Assembly (NCBI RefSeq): GCF_012516395.1
Contig: NZ_CP051206.1
Span: forward strand, 3,082,501 to 3,146,500
Direction: 5' to 3'
DNA length: 64,000 nt
Origin: Dolichospermum flos-aquae CCAP 1403/13F
GTDB lineage: Bacteria; Cyanobacteriota; Cyanobacteriia; Cyanobacteriales; Nostocaceae
The position numbers and the translations under genes were made by a program. The first letter of the stretch is position 1; every line of letters starts with the position of its first letter. The notes under the pieces are model-generated. The model searched no databases and was not told where the DNA came from. It saw only the letters and a list, made by a program, of their open reading frames with translations. Below, piece after piece: positions 33,980-43,232 of the stretch.

Positions 33980-34369
33980 GTGTTTTTAAGACTAGCAAAC
34001 GAACATAGACAATTTATTCAAGATTTGGTAATGAATTTGCAAGCCTTAGCGGTTGTACTAGAACGGCATGGTTATCCTGCTTCCTGCTATACTTGCGGCA
34101 ATCAGATGAACAGTGCATCCTTTATGGTCAGCTTAGGAGACAACCATCTAATTCGCTTTTTAGTATCCGACTATGGAATTACTTGGACAGAAATGCGTGA
34201 TGATCGGGAATTAATGAAATTAGAAGGTGCGGAAGCGATTAACCAGTTACAAGAACTAGCTACCCTTGTCAAAGAGGCAATACAAACCTCTAAAAATACT
34301 GAGTATTCATCTCCCAAAGGCAAACGGATCTTACAGAATACTGTGGGAAGTGGGAAAACCCACCGATAG
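33980..34369 (+). CDS. DUF1815 protein
   Basis: The protein has 129 residues. The sequence MFLRLANEHRQFIQDLVMNL, LAVVLERHGYPASCYTCGNQ and SDYGITWTEMRDDRELMKLE is a pattern I recognise as the cyanobacteria-restricted DUF1815. It contains a C-x2-C pair (CYTCGN) that might bind metal. The start is GTG 33980, with a GGAGG site six bases before. After about residue 100 the tail is polar and variable. The function is unknown. The gene is monocistronic, convergent with an esterase gene. Confidence 0.8.
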   Translation: MFLRLANEHRQFIQDLVMNLQALAVVLERHGYPASCYTCGNQMNSASFMVSLGDNHLIRFLVSDYGITWTEMRDDRELMKLEGAEAINQLQELATLVKEAIQTSKNTEYSSPKGKRILQNTVGSGKTHR

Positions 34370-34444
34370 TAATTACAGATTATAGGGGCAATTTCTTCAG
34401 GAAGCCAGGTACATGAATTGCCCCTGTAGTAACGTAATTAAGCT

Positions 34445-35290
34445 TCACATAGACTTGGTGATCATGGAACTTGCTGTTGATGTGATAAATTTTGGTGTAT
34501 TAATATTAAATTCTAAAAAATCGTTATCTTTGAGAATTTGATAGAGATTCACATCTTTCTCTAGTAAACAAGCATGACCGCTATTTGGGAGGAGAAATGT
34601 CCGATTATTTGGTAATATCTCCGCTAATCTGGCGATTTCACTGACGGAAGGCAATAAAAGATCGCTACCACTCCCAATGAGTAAAATTTCTTGTGTTAGC
34701 CGTTGTAAATCGTTTTTATCAACGTGGAAATCTCGCAGCAATGATAAACGCCAGTTTACCGTTGCTGAGGGCAGGGAACGCATAGCTGTAAGCAGTCTAT
34801 AGCGATCGCTTTGAGAAATCCGTGCTAATGATGCCAGAAACGGTAATAACCCTAATGCACCCAGATTAAATAGGGATGATGGCACAAACTGAGTCATCTG
34901 GGATATCCAATTAAACCAGAATTGCTGGTGCAAAGATGAAGCGGGATTAATTAAAATAATCCGTTTAAATAACTGCGGTGATTGAATTGCGACTTGCATT
35001 GCTAAACAACCACCAAAAGATTCACCACATAGGTATATTGGGCGTTGACAGCTTGTTTCCAATTCAGCGTGAATTAAGTCCAAAACATTCCTTGCTAAAA
35101 CGTCCCAAGTCGCAAGATAGTTTTTGGGTATAGCCAAGCAACGAATATCTAAACAAGAGGCTAATTCAGAGATTTGGGTTTGCAATAATTCACCACTCCC
35201 ATCCATTCCTGGTAAATAGATGAATAACGGGGAATTTGATTGTACTGGTTTTGGAGTTAAAAAACAAGGTTGAGGATCAACTGCTGGCAT
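34445..35290 (-). CDS. Alpha/beta hydrolase, esterase/acyltransferase-like
   Basis: The 281-residue protein has the alpha/beta hydrolase fold with its catalytic triad visible: nucleophile elbow GESFGG (Ser at about 91), Asp in GSGSDLLLPS and His in NSGHACLLE. The oxyanion region IYLPGMDGSGELL near the N-terminus and the fold resemble the hydrolase part of plant phytyl ester synthases. Activity on lipids or phytol is possible but not shown. No signal peptide is present. It is monocistronic. Confidence 0.78.
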   Translation of the reverse strand: MPAVDPQPCFLTPKPVQSNSPLFIYLPGMDGSGELLQTQISELASCLDIRCLAIPKNYLATWDVLARNVLDLIHAELETSCQRPIYLCGESFGGCLAMQVAIQSPQLFKRIILINPASSLHQQFWFNWISQMTQFVPSSLFNLGALGLLPFLASLARISQSDRYRLLTAMRSLPSATVNWRLSLLRDFHVDKNDLQRLTQEILLIGSGSDLLLPSVSEIARLAEILPNNRTFLLPNSGHACLLEKDVNLYQILKDNDFLEFNINTPKFITSTASSMITKSM

Positions 35291-36010
35291 TTTGCTGATT
35301 TTTATTCGTCTACTCTATCTTTAACTTTACCCTTTCCGTTATCCAGATAGGGATTGTGACGAAATTTTTATCCTTTTTGCTTTGTCTAAAATCAACCTTT
35401 CCACATAAAAAATAACCCACTCTGAAACCATGATTACAGAATTTATGGCGATTTTTATTCATCATATATAAGTATGTGAAAGCGTTAAATCCTCCTCACT
35501 GGCAATAGTGTCAGATTGGTGCTGTATTCAACTATCAGCAGTCAGCCAAAAGCAGGAATAACAAAGAAAAGGAAATATTTATTTCCTGGAAGTTACAGCT
35601 TACACCCAGGAAATTATGGTTAATTTTCTGTATTTTCACCTTTAAAGCTGTTAGCTTAATGCTTAATGCTTAACAGTTTTGTCAACTATTACTGGGAGAA
35701 TCTGATATGGGAATTATATCCACACAATTATTTATATCGCTAGAGTTTCAGTTAGTGTATTCCCTGTAACTACCAATGCAAGAAACAGGTTTTACCATGA
35801 TTATTAATTAGTAAATACTTTCGCTGATTTGGCCAGAAATCAGGTGAATTTATAGAAGTAATTAAACAATTCTTCAGTCCATAAACTTGTTATCATTCAG
35901 AAGGAGTTTGAAAAAAACAGTAGCAATGTTATATAATTGCGTAGTTTTGTCTAGATAATCTAGATTATTAATAGAGAAAACTGATTAATAATAATTTGCT
36001 TTTATTGTCC
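35291..36010 (+). other. Long intergenic region upstream of metG
   Basis: About 720 bases with no credible open frame. A GGAAATATTTATTTCC palindrome (35573-35588) and a GCTTAATGCTTAATGCTTAA triplication (35652-35671) are the only structures noticed. It probably carries the metG leader and promoter; no T-box or riboswitch was recognised. Confidence 0.4.
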
Positions 36011-37606
36011 ATGAATCTTGTGAATAAAACAGAAAAGACTTTTGCACTGACCACACCACTATACTATGTCAATGATGTCCCCCATATTGGCAGTGCTTAT
36101 ACAACTATAGCAGCGGATGTAGTAGCCAGATTTAATCGCTTGCAGGGGCATCAGGTGCTACTAATTACAGGTACAGATGAACATGGTCAAAAAATTCAGC
36201 GTTCAGCAGCGAGTTTAGGAAAACCACCACAGGATTTTTGTGATGAAATTGTCCCCAGTTTTGTCAGATTGTGGGATTTACTCGATATTCAATATGACCG
36301 CTTTAGTCGAACTACAGCACCCCGTCACGAAGCCATAGTTAAAGAGTTCTTCCAGCGGGTTTGGGAAAATGGCGATATTTACCAAGGAGAACAAAAGGGT
36401 TGGTACTGCGTTTCCTGTGAAGAGTTTAAGGAAGAACGGGATTTACTCGCAGATAAACACTGTCCCATTCATACTAACAAACAAGTAGAGTGGCGAGATG
36501 AGCAGAACTATTTCTTCCGCTTGTCTAAATATCAAACTCAGTTGGAGGAATTTTATCAATCTCACCCAGATTTTATCCAACCTGTCAGCAGACGAAATGA
36601 AGTTTTCAATTTTGTCACCCAAGGTTTACAGGATTTTTCGATTTCGCGGGTAAATCTTGATTGGGGTTTTCCCGTACCTGTGGATTCTCAACATACATTA
36701 TATGTGTGGTTTGATGCTCTTTTAGGTTATGTTACAGCATTGTTAGAACCAGATGCAGAACCAACCTTAGCTAATGCTTTACAAACATGGTGGCCGATTA
36801 ATCTGCACTTGATTGGTAAAGATATTTTACGCTTTCATGCTGTGTACTGGCCAGCAATGTTGATGTCAGCGGGATTACCTTTACCAGACAGGGTATTTGG
36901 ACATGGTTTTTTAACTAAAGATGGTCAAAAAATGGGCAAGACTTTAGGTAATACTCTTGATCCTATCGCTTTAGTGGAAAATTATGGTAGTGATGCCGTT
37001 CGTTATTACTTCCTTAAGGAAATCGAATTTGGGAAGGATGGCGATTTTAATGAAATTAGGTTCATTAATGTTTTGAATGCAGATTTAGCAAATGATTTAG
37101 GTAATTTGTTAAATCGGACTTTAAACATGGTGAAGAAATACTGCGCTAGTCAAGTACCGTCCATTAGCCATTCAGACATTCCATCGGAAAATCCTTTGAA
37201 AGCGATAGGGTTACAGTTGGGAGAAAAGGTGAAACAAGCATACACAGCATTAGCTTTCAATGAAGCCTGTCACTATGTTTTATCTCTGGTGCAAGCCAGT
37301 AATAAGTTTATTGATGATCAAGCCCCTTGGTCATTATATAAACAAGGTAAACAGGAGGAAGTGGAAGCGGTGCTATATGCGGTTCTGGAATCTGTAAGAT
37401 TAGCAGCTTATCTTCTATCCCCAATTATTCCTAATATCAGCAGTGATATTTATCAGCAATTAGGCTGGGGGATCAATTTTAATGAACAAAAAGAAAGTGC
37501 AATTTTAGCTCCTTTTTGTACCCACTCAACCTGGGGAATATTATCCGAACAACAAATATTGGGAACACCAAAACCAGTTTTTAAACGGATAGAAACATCA
37601 AAATAA
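36011..37606 (+). CDS. metG: Methionyl-tRNA synthetase
   Basis: MetG charges tRNA-Met with methionine. The 531-residue protein has the class I signature (TPLYYVNDVPHIGSAYTT, with HIGS), the GTDEHGQKIQ segment, cysteines for the connective zinc domain (WYCVSCEEF...KHCPIH), the HGFLTKDGQKMGKTLGN motif (KMGKT in place of KMSKS) and the helical anticodon-binding domain with NDLGNLLNRTLNMVKKY. The extra C-terminal tRNA-binding domain of some bacteria is missing, as in other short forms. ATG 36011 is chosen; the TTG at 35996 adds only five residues. It is monocistronic. Confidence 0.94.
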   Translation: MNLVNKTEKTFALTTPLYYVNDVPHIGSAYTTIAADVVARFNRLQGHQVLLITGTDEHGQKIQRSAASLGKPPQDFCDEIVPSFVRLWDLLDIQYDRFSRTTAPRHEAIVKEFFQRVWENGDIYQGEQKGWYCVSCEEFKEERDLLADKHCPIHTNKQVEWRDEQNYFFRLSKYQTQLEEFYQSHPDFIQPVSRRNEVFNFVTQGLQDFSISRVNLDWGFPVPVDSQHTLYVWFDALLGYVTALLEPDAEPTLANALQTWWPINLHLIGKDILRFHAVYWPAMLMSAGLPLPDRVFGHGFLTKDGQKMGKTLGNTLDPIALVENYGSDAVRYYFLKEIEFGKDGDFNEIRFINVLNADLANDLGNLLNRTLNMVKKYCASQVPSISHSDIPSENPLKAIGLQLGEKVKQAYTALAFNEACHYVLSLVQASNKFIDDQAPWSLYKQGKQEEVEAVLYAVLESVRLAAYLLSPIIPNISSDIYQQLGWGINFNEQKESAILAPFCTHSTWGILSEQQILGTPKPVFKRIETSK

Positions 37607-37815
37607 AAGATTAATTTTGGGAACTGCGAATTTCTTAAAAAACGATTCGGGGCTATTAATTACATCTTAATAGTAGATCAAGGAAGTAAATAATCAAAAC
37701 AGTTTTACTGATGATTGAAGATTCCTGATGTATTAGCCCCGGAGACTTATCATTAGCAACTCTAATAAGCAGATAGTTAGAAATTTCTATCATCACAGGG
37801 ATAACAACACAAGGT

Positions 37816-38454
37816 ATGACAATAATGTTGAACAATTTTGAAAACGACTCAATATTTACGCCAGAACAAGTTTTGGAAAATCGGGGTCGGGTGGCTATCT
37901 TTATTGATGGCTCAAACTTATTTTATGCGGCGCTTCAACTGGGAATCGAAATTGATTATACTAAGTTATTGTGCCGTTTAACTGGTGGATCAAGGCTGTT
38001 ACGCGCTTTTTTCTACACAGGTGTAGATCGGACAAATGAGAAGCAACAGGGCTTTTTGTTGTGGATGCGTCGCAATGGTTATCGAGTGATTGCTAAGGAT
38101 TTGGTGCAATTACCAGATGGCTCTAAAAAAGCTAACTTAGATGTAGAAATAGCTGTTGATATGATGGCTTTGTGCGATTCCTATGATACCGCAGTTTTAG
38201 TCAGCGGTGACGGTGATTTGGCTTATGCTGTCAATTCTGTGAGCTATCGTGGTGTGAGGGTCGAGGTGGTGAGTTTGCGTTCTATGACTAGTGATAGTTT
38301 AATTAATGTGAGCGATCGCTATATTGATTTAGAAGCTATCAAAGAAGATATCCAAAAAACTCCCCGCCAAAGTTATCCATATCGGCCATTGTCTAGTATG
38401 GGCTTTTTAGACGATCATCGAGATAATAGTAGACATTTAGAAGTTCCAGAATAA
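37816..38454 (+). CDS. NYN-domain protein, LabA/DUF88 family
   Basis: The 212-residue protein has the NYN (PIN-like) fold: VAIFIDGSNLFYAALQ, FFYTGVDR, VDLEIAVDMMAL-type segment (LDVEIAVDMMALCDS), and VLVSGDGDLAYAVNSV with the acidic residues of a metal-dependent RNase. LabA-like proteins act in circadian gene regulation in Synechococcus, where the clock output is shaped by LabA; for this paralogue the target is unknown. ATG 37825 is an alternative start with better spacing to AAGG. The stop codon overlaps the lptC start by one base (TAATG), implying translational coupling. Confidence 0.85.
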   Translation: MTIMLNNFENDSIFTPEQVLENRGRVAIFIDGSNLFYAALQLGIEIDYTKLLCRLTGGSRLLRAFFYTGVDRTNEKQQGFLLWMRRNGYRVIAKDLVQLPDGSKKANLDVEIAVDMMALCDSYDTAVLVSGDGDLAYAVNSVSYRGVRVEVVSLRSMTSDSLINVSDRYIDLEAIKEDIQKTPRQSYPYRPLSSMGFLDDHRDNSRHLEVPE

Positions 38455-39695
38455 TGCAATATGCACAAGGTAGGGAGAATAGAAGACAAGATGCAAAACA
38501 TCAAAGGGGATCTAAAAATCATTCTCCCCACTTCTATTCATTTTTTGGGTGGCGATTACCAACTAATTTGTTTTATCTGCCTTTGATCTTGTGTTTAGGT
38601 TTATGCTTGTCTGCTTGCGGTAATCCATCACCAATTCAATCAAAAACTGATAATCCATCTCCAAAGGAGGATGACACTAAGTTAACTTTTTTCGGTGTGG
38701 CTTTAGAACAGTTTGATGAGGTAGGGAGACCAATCTGGAAAGTTAAAGCCAAAGAAGCAAAATACACTACAGATAAGCAAATTGGTGAGGCAGAAAGTCC
38801 TCAAGGAGAACTTTATCAAGATGGAAAGGTTGTCTACCAAATTAAAGCAGATAAGGCTGATATTAAGCAAGATGGTAAGCAACTTTTTCTTAAAGGTAAA
38901 ATTGTAGCCACCGATCCCCGCAATGGGATTGTTTTCCAAGGTAATGAGTTAGAATGGCGACCTCAAGAAGATTTATTGATTGTTCGCAATCAGTTAAATG
39001 GTAGTCATAAACAATTACAAGCTGTAGCTCAAGAAGCAAAGATCAAAACTCGTGAACAACGGGTAGAATTTTCAGGGGGAGTATTCGCAAAATCCACAGA
39101 TCCACAGTTGCAAATGCGAACTGATCATTTAATGTGGCATATTAAGGAGGAGAAATTATTTAGCGATCGCCCAATCCAAATAGAAAGATATAAAGATAAC
39201 AAAATTACTGGACGTGGTAACGGTAATGCCGCAGAAATTAATTTAAAAACTCAAATTGCCATTCTCCAACCACAGGCAAAATTAGAGTTATTAGATCCAT
39301 TGATACAAATTATTAGTAACTCAATTACCTGGAATATTAAGAAAGAAAATATCACCACAAATTCTCCCATTCGGATATTCCAATCTGCTGAAAATGTCAC
39401 TGTCACTGCTAATCAGGGACAAATGAAAATACCAGAAAATAAGGTATATCTCACTGGTAATGTGAATGCAGTTGGGCAACGTCGTCAGTCTTTAAAATCA
39501 AATCAACTTACTTGGTATTTAGATAAAAAATTGTTAGAAGCGCAGGGAAATATCGTTTATCGTCAAATTGAACCAAAATTAACTTTCCAAGGGGAAACAG
39601 CCGTCGGTAATTTAGAAACAGAAAATATTGTTGTCAAAGGTGGTAATTCTGGACGCAGAGTGGTAACAGAAATTATCCCCCAGGAAGGAAGGTAG
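38454..39695 (+). CDS. lptC: LptC-type lipopolysaccharide export protein
   Basis: The protein has 413 residues. A basic N-terminus is followed by a membrane segment with a lipobox (LILCLGLCLSAC, Cys at about 55), so it is a lipoprotein or anchored protein facing the periplasm. Then come repeated beta-strand units (LTFFGVALEQFDEVGRPIWK, LFLKGKIVATDPRNGIVF, VYLTGNVNAVGQRRQ) of the OstA/LptA/LptC fold that bridges LPS between inner and outer membrane. It is twice the length of enterobacterial LptC, as usual in cyanobacteria, and may combine LptC and LptA roles. The gene overlaps the NYN gene by one base. The stop codon lies within the following nonamer repeat. Confidence 0.85.
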   Translation: MQYAQGRENRRQDAKHQRGSKNHSPHFYSFFGWRLPTNLFYLPLILCLGLCLSACGNPSPIQSKTDNPSPKEDDTKLTFFGVALEQFDEVGRPIWKVKAKEAKYTTDKQIGEAESPQGELYQDGKVVYQIKADKADIKQDGKQLFLKGKIVATDPRNGIVFQGNELEWRPQEDLLIVRNQLNGSHKQLQAVAQEAKIKTREQRVEFSGGVFAKSTDPQLQMRTDHLMWHIKEEKLFSDRPIQIERYKDNKITGRGNGNAAEINLKTQIAILQPQAKLELLDPLIQIISNSITWNIKKENITTNSPIRIFQSAENVTVTANQGQMKIPENKVYLTGNVNAVGQRRQSLKSNQLTWYLDKKLLEAQGNIVYRQIEPKLTFQGETAVGNLETENIVVKGGNSGRRVVTEIIPQEGR

Positions 39696-39771
39696 GGGGA
39701 GTAGGGGGAGTAGGGGGAGTAGGGGGAGTAGGGGGAGTAGGGGGAGTAGGGGGAGTAGGAGGAGTAGGGGA
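39692..39771. repeat. Nonamer tandem repeat GTAGGGGGA
   Basis: Seven exact units plus one variant (GTAGGAGGA) and a partial one. The lptC stop codon TAG is in the first unit. Open frames in this array (Thr-Pro-Pro repeats on the minus strand) are artefacts. Confidence 0.9.
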
Positions 39772-39815
39772 GAAATTATCTTCTTCTTCTCCCTTCTTCC
39801 TAACAACTGACAACT

Positions 39816-39886
39816 GTACGGGCGAAGCATTTGGAGAACTATTTTTGGCAATGACCGATAATTTATCTTCCAAATGCTTCCCCCCT
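39816..39886. repeat. 72-bp inverted repeat family, copy 2
   Basis: Reverse orientation relative to copy 1 (GTACGGGCGAAGCATTTGG ... ATCTTCCAAATGCTTCCCCCC). One end has changed CGCC to CCCC. First of four copies in tandem. Confidence 0.88.
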
Positions 39887-39888
39887 AT

Positions 39889-39960
39889 GTACGGGCGAAG
39901 CACTTGGAGAACTATTTTTGGCAATGACCGATAATTTATCTTCCAAATGCTTCCCCCCTA
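39889..39960. repeat. 72-bp inverted repeat family, copy 3
   Basis: Same orientation as copy 2, with GCACTTGG in place of GCATTTGG. Separated from copy 2 by two bases. Confidence 0.88.
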
Positions 39961-39969
39961 CTGACAACT

Positions 39970-40040
39970 GTACGGGCGAAGCATTTGGAGAACTTTTTTT
40001 GCAATGACCGATAATTTATCTTCCAAATGCTTCGCCCCTA
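39970..40040. repeat. 72-bp inverted repeat family, copy 4
   Basis: Same orientation as copies 2-3. A CTGACAACT spacer precedes it. Confidence 0.88.
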
Positions 40041-40041
40041 T

Positions 40042-40113
40042 GTACGGGCGAAGCATTTGGAGAACTATTTTTTGCAATGACCGATAATTTATCTTCCAAA
40101 TGCTTCGCCCCTA
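40042..40113. repeat. 72-bp inverted repeat family, copy 5
   Basis: Same orientation, one base after copy 4. It ends seven bases before the dacB stop region. Confidence 0.88.
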
Positions 40114-40120
40114 CTGACAA

Positions 40121-41440
40121 CTAGCTTTTATACAAAACTTCATTGCGATTGGCTGCACCAAATTTTGGTAAAGAATTATCTAAATGAGGTGTGAGGGTAG
40201 CCGGAATATCAGTAGATACTTCTAATTCTTTTTCTAAATGTTGGAGAAGTTTATCTTGTTCAGTCCGAAAAGCTGATACATTTCCACCACGATTGATAAT
40301 TGTAAACCACACCAAACCGCGATCGCGTGTGGGGACAACTCCAGCTAAAGCACTAACATCATTGAGAGTACCGGTTTTCATCACAGTCGCTTTTGGCATA
40401 TGTCGAGAATGTATTGTCCCTCGGTGGTCTAGTCCAGAGGTGGGAAATAAATCAGCCAAAGTCAACTGATAGGAACTAGCTTCCCGTTGCAATGCCATGA
40501 ACATAGCACAAACACCTCTGGGAGAAATTCGATTTTCTTTCCCTAAACCAGAACCATTAATCAAGAGAATTTCTGACTGGGGGAATCTAGCAAGTTGGGA
40601 TGCTGTGGTGCTAACTACATCTGCCCCTCCCACAGAATCGGCTAACATTTCCGCAATATCGTTATTACTGAAAACGTTCATTTCCTTAATGATTTTTTGC
40701 AAAGGTAAGGAAAGATGACGTACCAGTAAAGTTTGCCCAACTTTAGGTTGAGGGTCTACTTTAATATTACCAGCAATAATCACTTGGGGTTTAGGTGTTC
40801 CTTTGGGCATAATTGAGTATTGGAAAACCACAGAACGCGACCAAGTTTGGTGATTTAGTGCTTGTTTGAGTAATTGACCGGCAAGCAGGGGATGACGTTG
40901 GAAATTCATGGCAAAAGCCCCAGTAATTACCAAATTTCCCTTAACTTGCTTAATACCTATTTTATTCAAAGTATTTCCCAGAGCGATCGCTTCCTCCCCC
41001 ACAAACATCGGATCACCACTACCAGTAATCACCAAATCACCCTGCACCACCCCATTTACTAACGGTCCAGTGCTACTAACTAAAGTCTCAAATTGGTGAT
41101 TGGGTCCCCAAGCTTTCAAAGCCACCAATGAAGTAGCAACCTTAGTTAAGGAAGCAGCGGGTAAAGGTACAGTCCCTTGATGATTAGCCATTAGCATTGG
41201 TCCCGACTGCAACCAAATCCCCTGAGAGGACATGAGAGTTTGGTCAATTAATTTTGATGTGATTAAACTCTTGAGATATTCTTGGACTGTAATAGCACCT
41301 GCTGGGCTGGGATCAGGGACAAGAATCAAGTTAGAGCTACCTTGCCAAGCCAAGACACTCAAGGCTTCTAAGGGTTGAATTGGCACCTTAGCCATTTCTA
41401 GCCATAGAGAAAACAAACCTGATCCTAATAATTCCAGCAT
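40121..41440 (-). CDS. dacB: D-alanyl-D-alanine carboxypeptidase, PBP4/DacB type
   Basis: The 439-residue protein is a class C penicillin-binding protein that trims peptidoglycan peptides in the periplasm. The active-site motifs are SxxK in PAASLTKVATS (about 98), SxN in FSNNDIAEML and KTG in VMKTGTLNDVSALAG. The inserted domain between the first two motifs (GNLVITGAFAMNF, SGDPMFVGEEA) is typical of PBP4. The N-terminus is hydrophobic only in part and no clear signal peptide is visible, which is odd for a periplasmic enzyme; the start may lie elsewhere. It is convergent with lptC, separated by repeats. Confidence 0.87.
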   Translation of the reverse strand: MLELLGSGLFSLWLEMAKVPIQPLEALSVLAWQGSSNLILVPDPSPAGAITVQEYLKSLITSKLIDQTLMSSQGIWLQSGPMLMANHQGTVPLPAASLTKVATSLVALKAWGPNHQFETLVSSTGPLVNGVVQGDLVITGSGDPMFVGEEAIALGNTLNKIGIKQVKGNLVITGAFAMNFQRHPLLAGQLLKQALNHQTWSRSVVFQYSIMPKGTPKPQVIIAGNIKVDPQPKVGQTLLVRHLSLPLQKIIKEMNVFSNNDIAEMLADSVGGADVVSTTASQLARFPQSEILLINGSGLGKENRISPRGVCAMFMALQREASSYQLTLADLFPTSGLDHRGTIHSRHMPKATVMKTGTLNDVSALAGVVPTRDRGLVWFTIINRGGNVSAFRTEQDKLLQHLEKELEVSTDIPATLTPHLDNSLPKFGAANRNEVLYKS

Positions 41441-41654
41441 ATTTAAATTCCTGTATTGGTTAATTGGTAAGAGTTTTCTTTAATTTCGTAAGCGTAAGCT
41501 ATATTGTGAGACTATTTTTAACTTTTAATTCCCTCTTTTTCTAGCAACTTATACCAATATACGAGCCTGATTATATTTATCAGTATTGAGTCATAATAAA
41601 GTAATAATTCACCGAGTCAACAGAGTTAAGTTTCTCCCAAAATTATTACTTATG

Positions 41655-41787
41655 CAATACCTTGTCCATTTTTCGTAGGTTGGGTTAAGCGACAGCGCAA
41701 CCCAACGGATCTGTTTGATTTAATGCTGATTGCTCTGCAACCCTAACGCGAACAACCCAACAAACCAAAAAAATGGCACAGGTATTC
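41655..41787. repeat. MITE-like element (copy B of the 10.6-kb family)
   Basis: The left end CAATACCTTGTCCA at 41655-41668 and the next stretch GTAGGTTGGGTTAAGCGACA match copy A. The right end (TGGCACAGGTATT, 41774-41786) is the inverted terminus with two changes. The right half has diverged from copy A. Confidence 0.7.
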
Positions 41788-41850
41788 CCATAGTGCAAGT
41801 TTCATGTATTAGGAATAAAATATTTTGGCTAATTAATAACTTGGTATAGG

Positions 41851-42921
41851 TTACTTCCTTTCTGGATGTGCCAATTCCTCTGGAGTGGGAACACCCACCT
41901 GATTAATTACCCCAATCATTTGATATAAACGCCCTAAATCTCGTTGATTAAAATTTAAAACTAACCGAGGCAAATTAGATGTTTCATCTTGTTCTTCCTG
42001 TGGTAATGCTTGGCTTTTCACAATTTTACCTGTCAGCAAAATATCACGGAACTGAGTATTAAGTAATTCTACTTGAGCATCGGATAAATCTTCTTGCAAC
42101 CGGATCACCAACTTGTCACCAACATAACGACTAGAATGATAAACTCGGTAAAATCCAGTAATAGCATTACAGGCAACTTCAAGATTATCTGTAATAGTGT
42201 ACAAACTCGGATCATCTGGACTAACAAGCCCTGTTTTTACCAATTTCTCATCAATATATTGACTCCAAGAACGCCAATAATCACCCCCTGGTTGATCAAT
42301 TAACACCAAAGGAACTGGACCAAATTTACCTGTTTGGCTCAATGTCATACATTCAAAAGCCTCATCTTGAGTGCCAAAACCACCAGGAAACAAAGCCACA
42401 GCATCACTTTCTTTCAGAAGAAATAACTTGCGAGTAAAGAAGTATTTAAAATTAATTAGTTTAGCATCACCTTCAATAATTGGGTTAGCTTGTTGCTCAA
42501 AAGGTAACTGAATATTTAAACCAAAGGAATTTTCCCTCCCAGCGCCTTCTTGACCAGCTTGCATAATCCCACCACCACCACCTGTCATAATCATAAATCC
42601 TAGCGCGGAAACAGCCCGACTAAATTGCAGAGCCATTTGATATGCTGGTGTATCTGGTGCTAGACGCGCTGAACCAAAAATAGTAATTTTCCGCACATGA
42701 CGGTAGTTATAAAATAACTGGAAACCACATTCCATATCTGCTAAAGCAGCAGATAATATTTTCCAATCAAGACGTTCAATATCACTATCAGCAAGACGCA
42801 GAATTGTGGTGAGTGATTGCTGAATAAATTGCCGATGTTTTAGTGTCGGTAAACGGTCTATTAATTCCGCAATATCTGCTTGAAGAGAATCTAATGAAGA
42901 AAAGGACGCTTCAGAGGTCAT
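41851..42921 (-). CDS. LOG-family protein (Rossmann-fold nucleotide-binding)
   Basis: The protein has 356 residues. The central domain at about 75-260 carries the LOG signatures GGGGGIMQAGQEGAGRENS and LFPGGFGTQDEAFE. Members of the family with a short LOG domain release free cytokinins from their monophosphates (phosphoribohydrolases), and bacterial members hydrolyse AMP. This one is longer, with an N-terminal helical extension (about 1-75) and a C-terminal extension (about 265-356, DKLVIRLQEDLSDAQVELLN) common in cyanobacteria. Substrate unknown. It is monocistronic; a minus-strand terminator stands upstream. Confidence 0.82.
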   Translation of the reverse strand: MTSEASFSSLDSLQADIAELIDRLPTLKHRQFIQQSLTTILRLADSDIERLDWKILSAALADMECGFQLFYNYRHVRKITIFGSARLAPDTPAYQMALQFSRAVSALGFMIMTGGGGGIMQAGQEGAGRENSFGLNIQLPFEQQANPIIEGDAKLINFKYFFTRKLFLLKESDAVALFPGGFGTQDEAFECMTLSQTGKFGPVPLVLIDQPGGDYWRSWSQYIDEKLVKTGLVSPDDPSLYTITDNLEVACNAITGFYRVYHSSRYVGDKLVIRLQEDLSDAQVELLNTQFRDILLTGKIVKSQALPQEEQDETSNLPRLVLNFNQRDLGRLYQMIGVINQVGVPTPEELAHPERK

Positions 42922-42998
42922 ACTTACTGCCGCAACAATGGCATTATATTTTAACCAAAGTTGCTAATACAGTAAAGGGTAGGTCAACTAACAATAAT

Positions 42999-43018
42999 TA
43001 AAAAGCCCTAAAGGGCTG
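42999..43018 (-). terminator. Rho-independent terminator, minus strand
   Basis: On the minus strand AGCCC-TTTA-GGGCT is followed by TTTTTAATT. It would stop transcripts coming from the decayed IS605/trxA side before the LOG-family gene. Confidence 0.6.
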
Positions 43019-43232
43019 ATGTAATATGCTTTTTGACTTTTGCCTCACCGTACTAGCAACTTACGTTATTTTACATGATACTTCCTATATTGACCGTAAT
43101 TATTACAATACAGGCTTCTCAGTAACTAAGCTTTACTTGACTAACAATCACAACGGAAATGTCCGAAAGTGTTACTGAAACCAGGCTTTTTCTATTATTT
43201 AAGAAATATAGGCAAAGCAACATTTTCGTCCC

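Noticed and set aside
39612-39924. Minus-strand open frames rich in Thr-Pro-Pro or Leu-Pro over the nonamer array
   Set aside because: They are products of the GTAGGGGGA tandem repeat read in other frames and overlap lptC and the 72-bp repeats.
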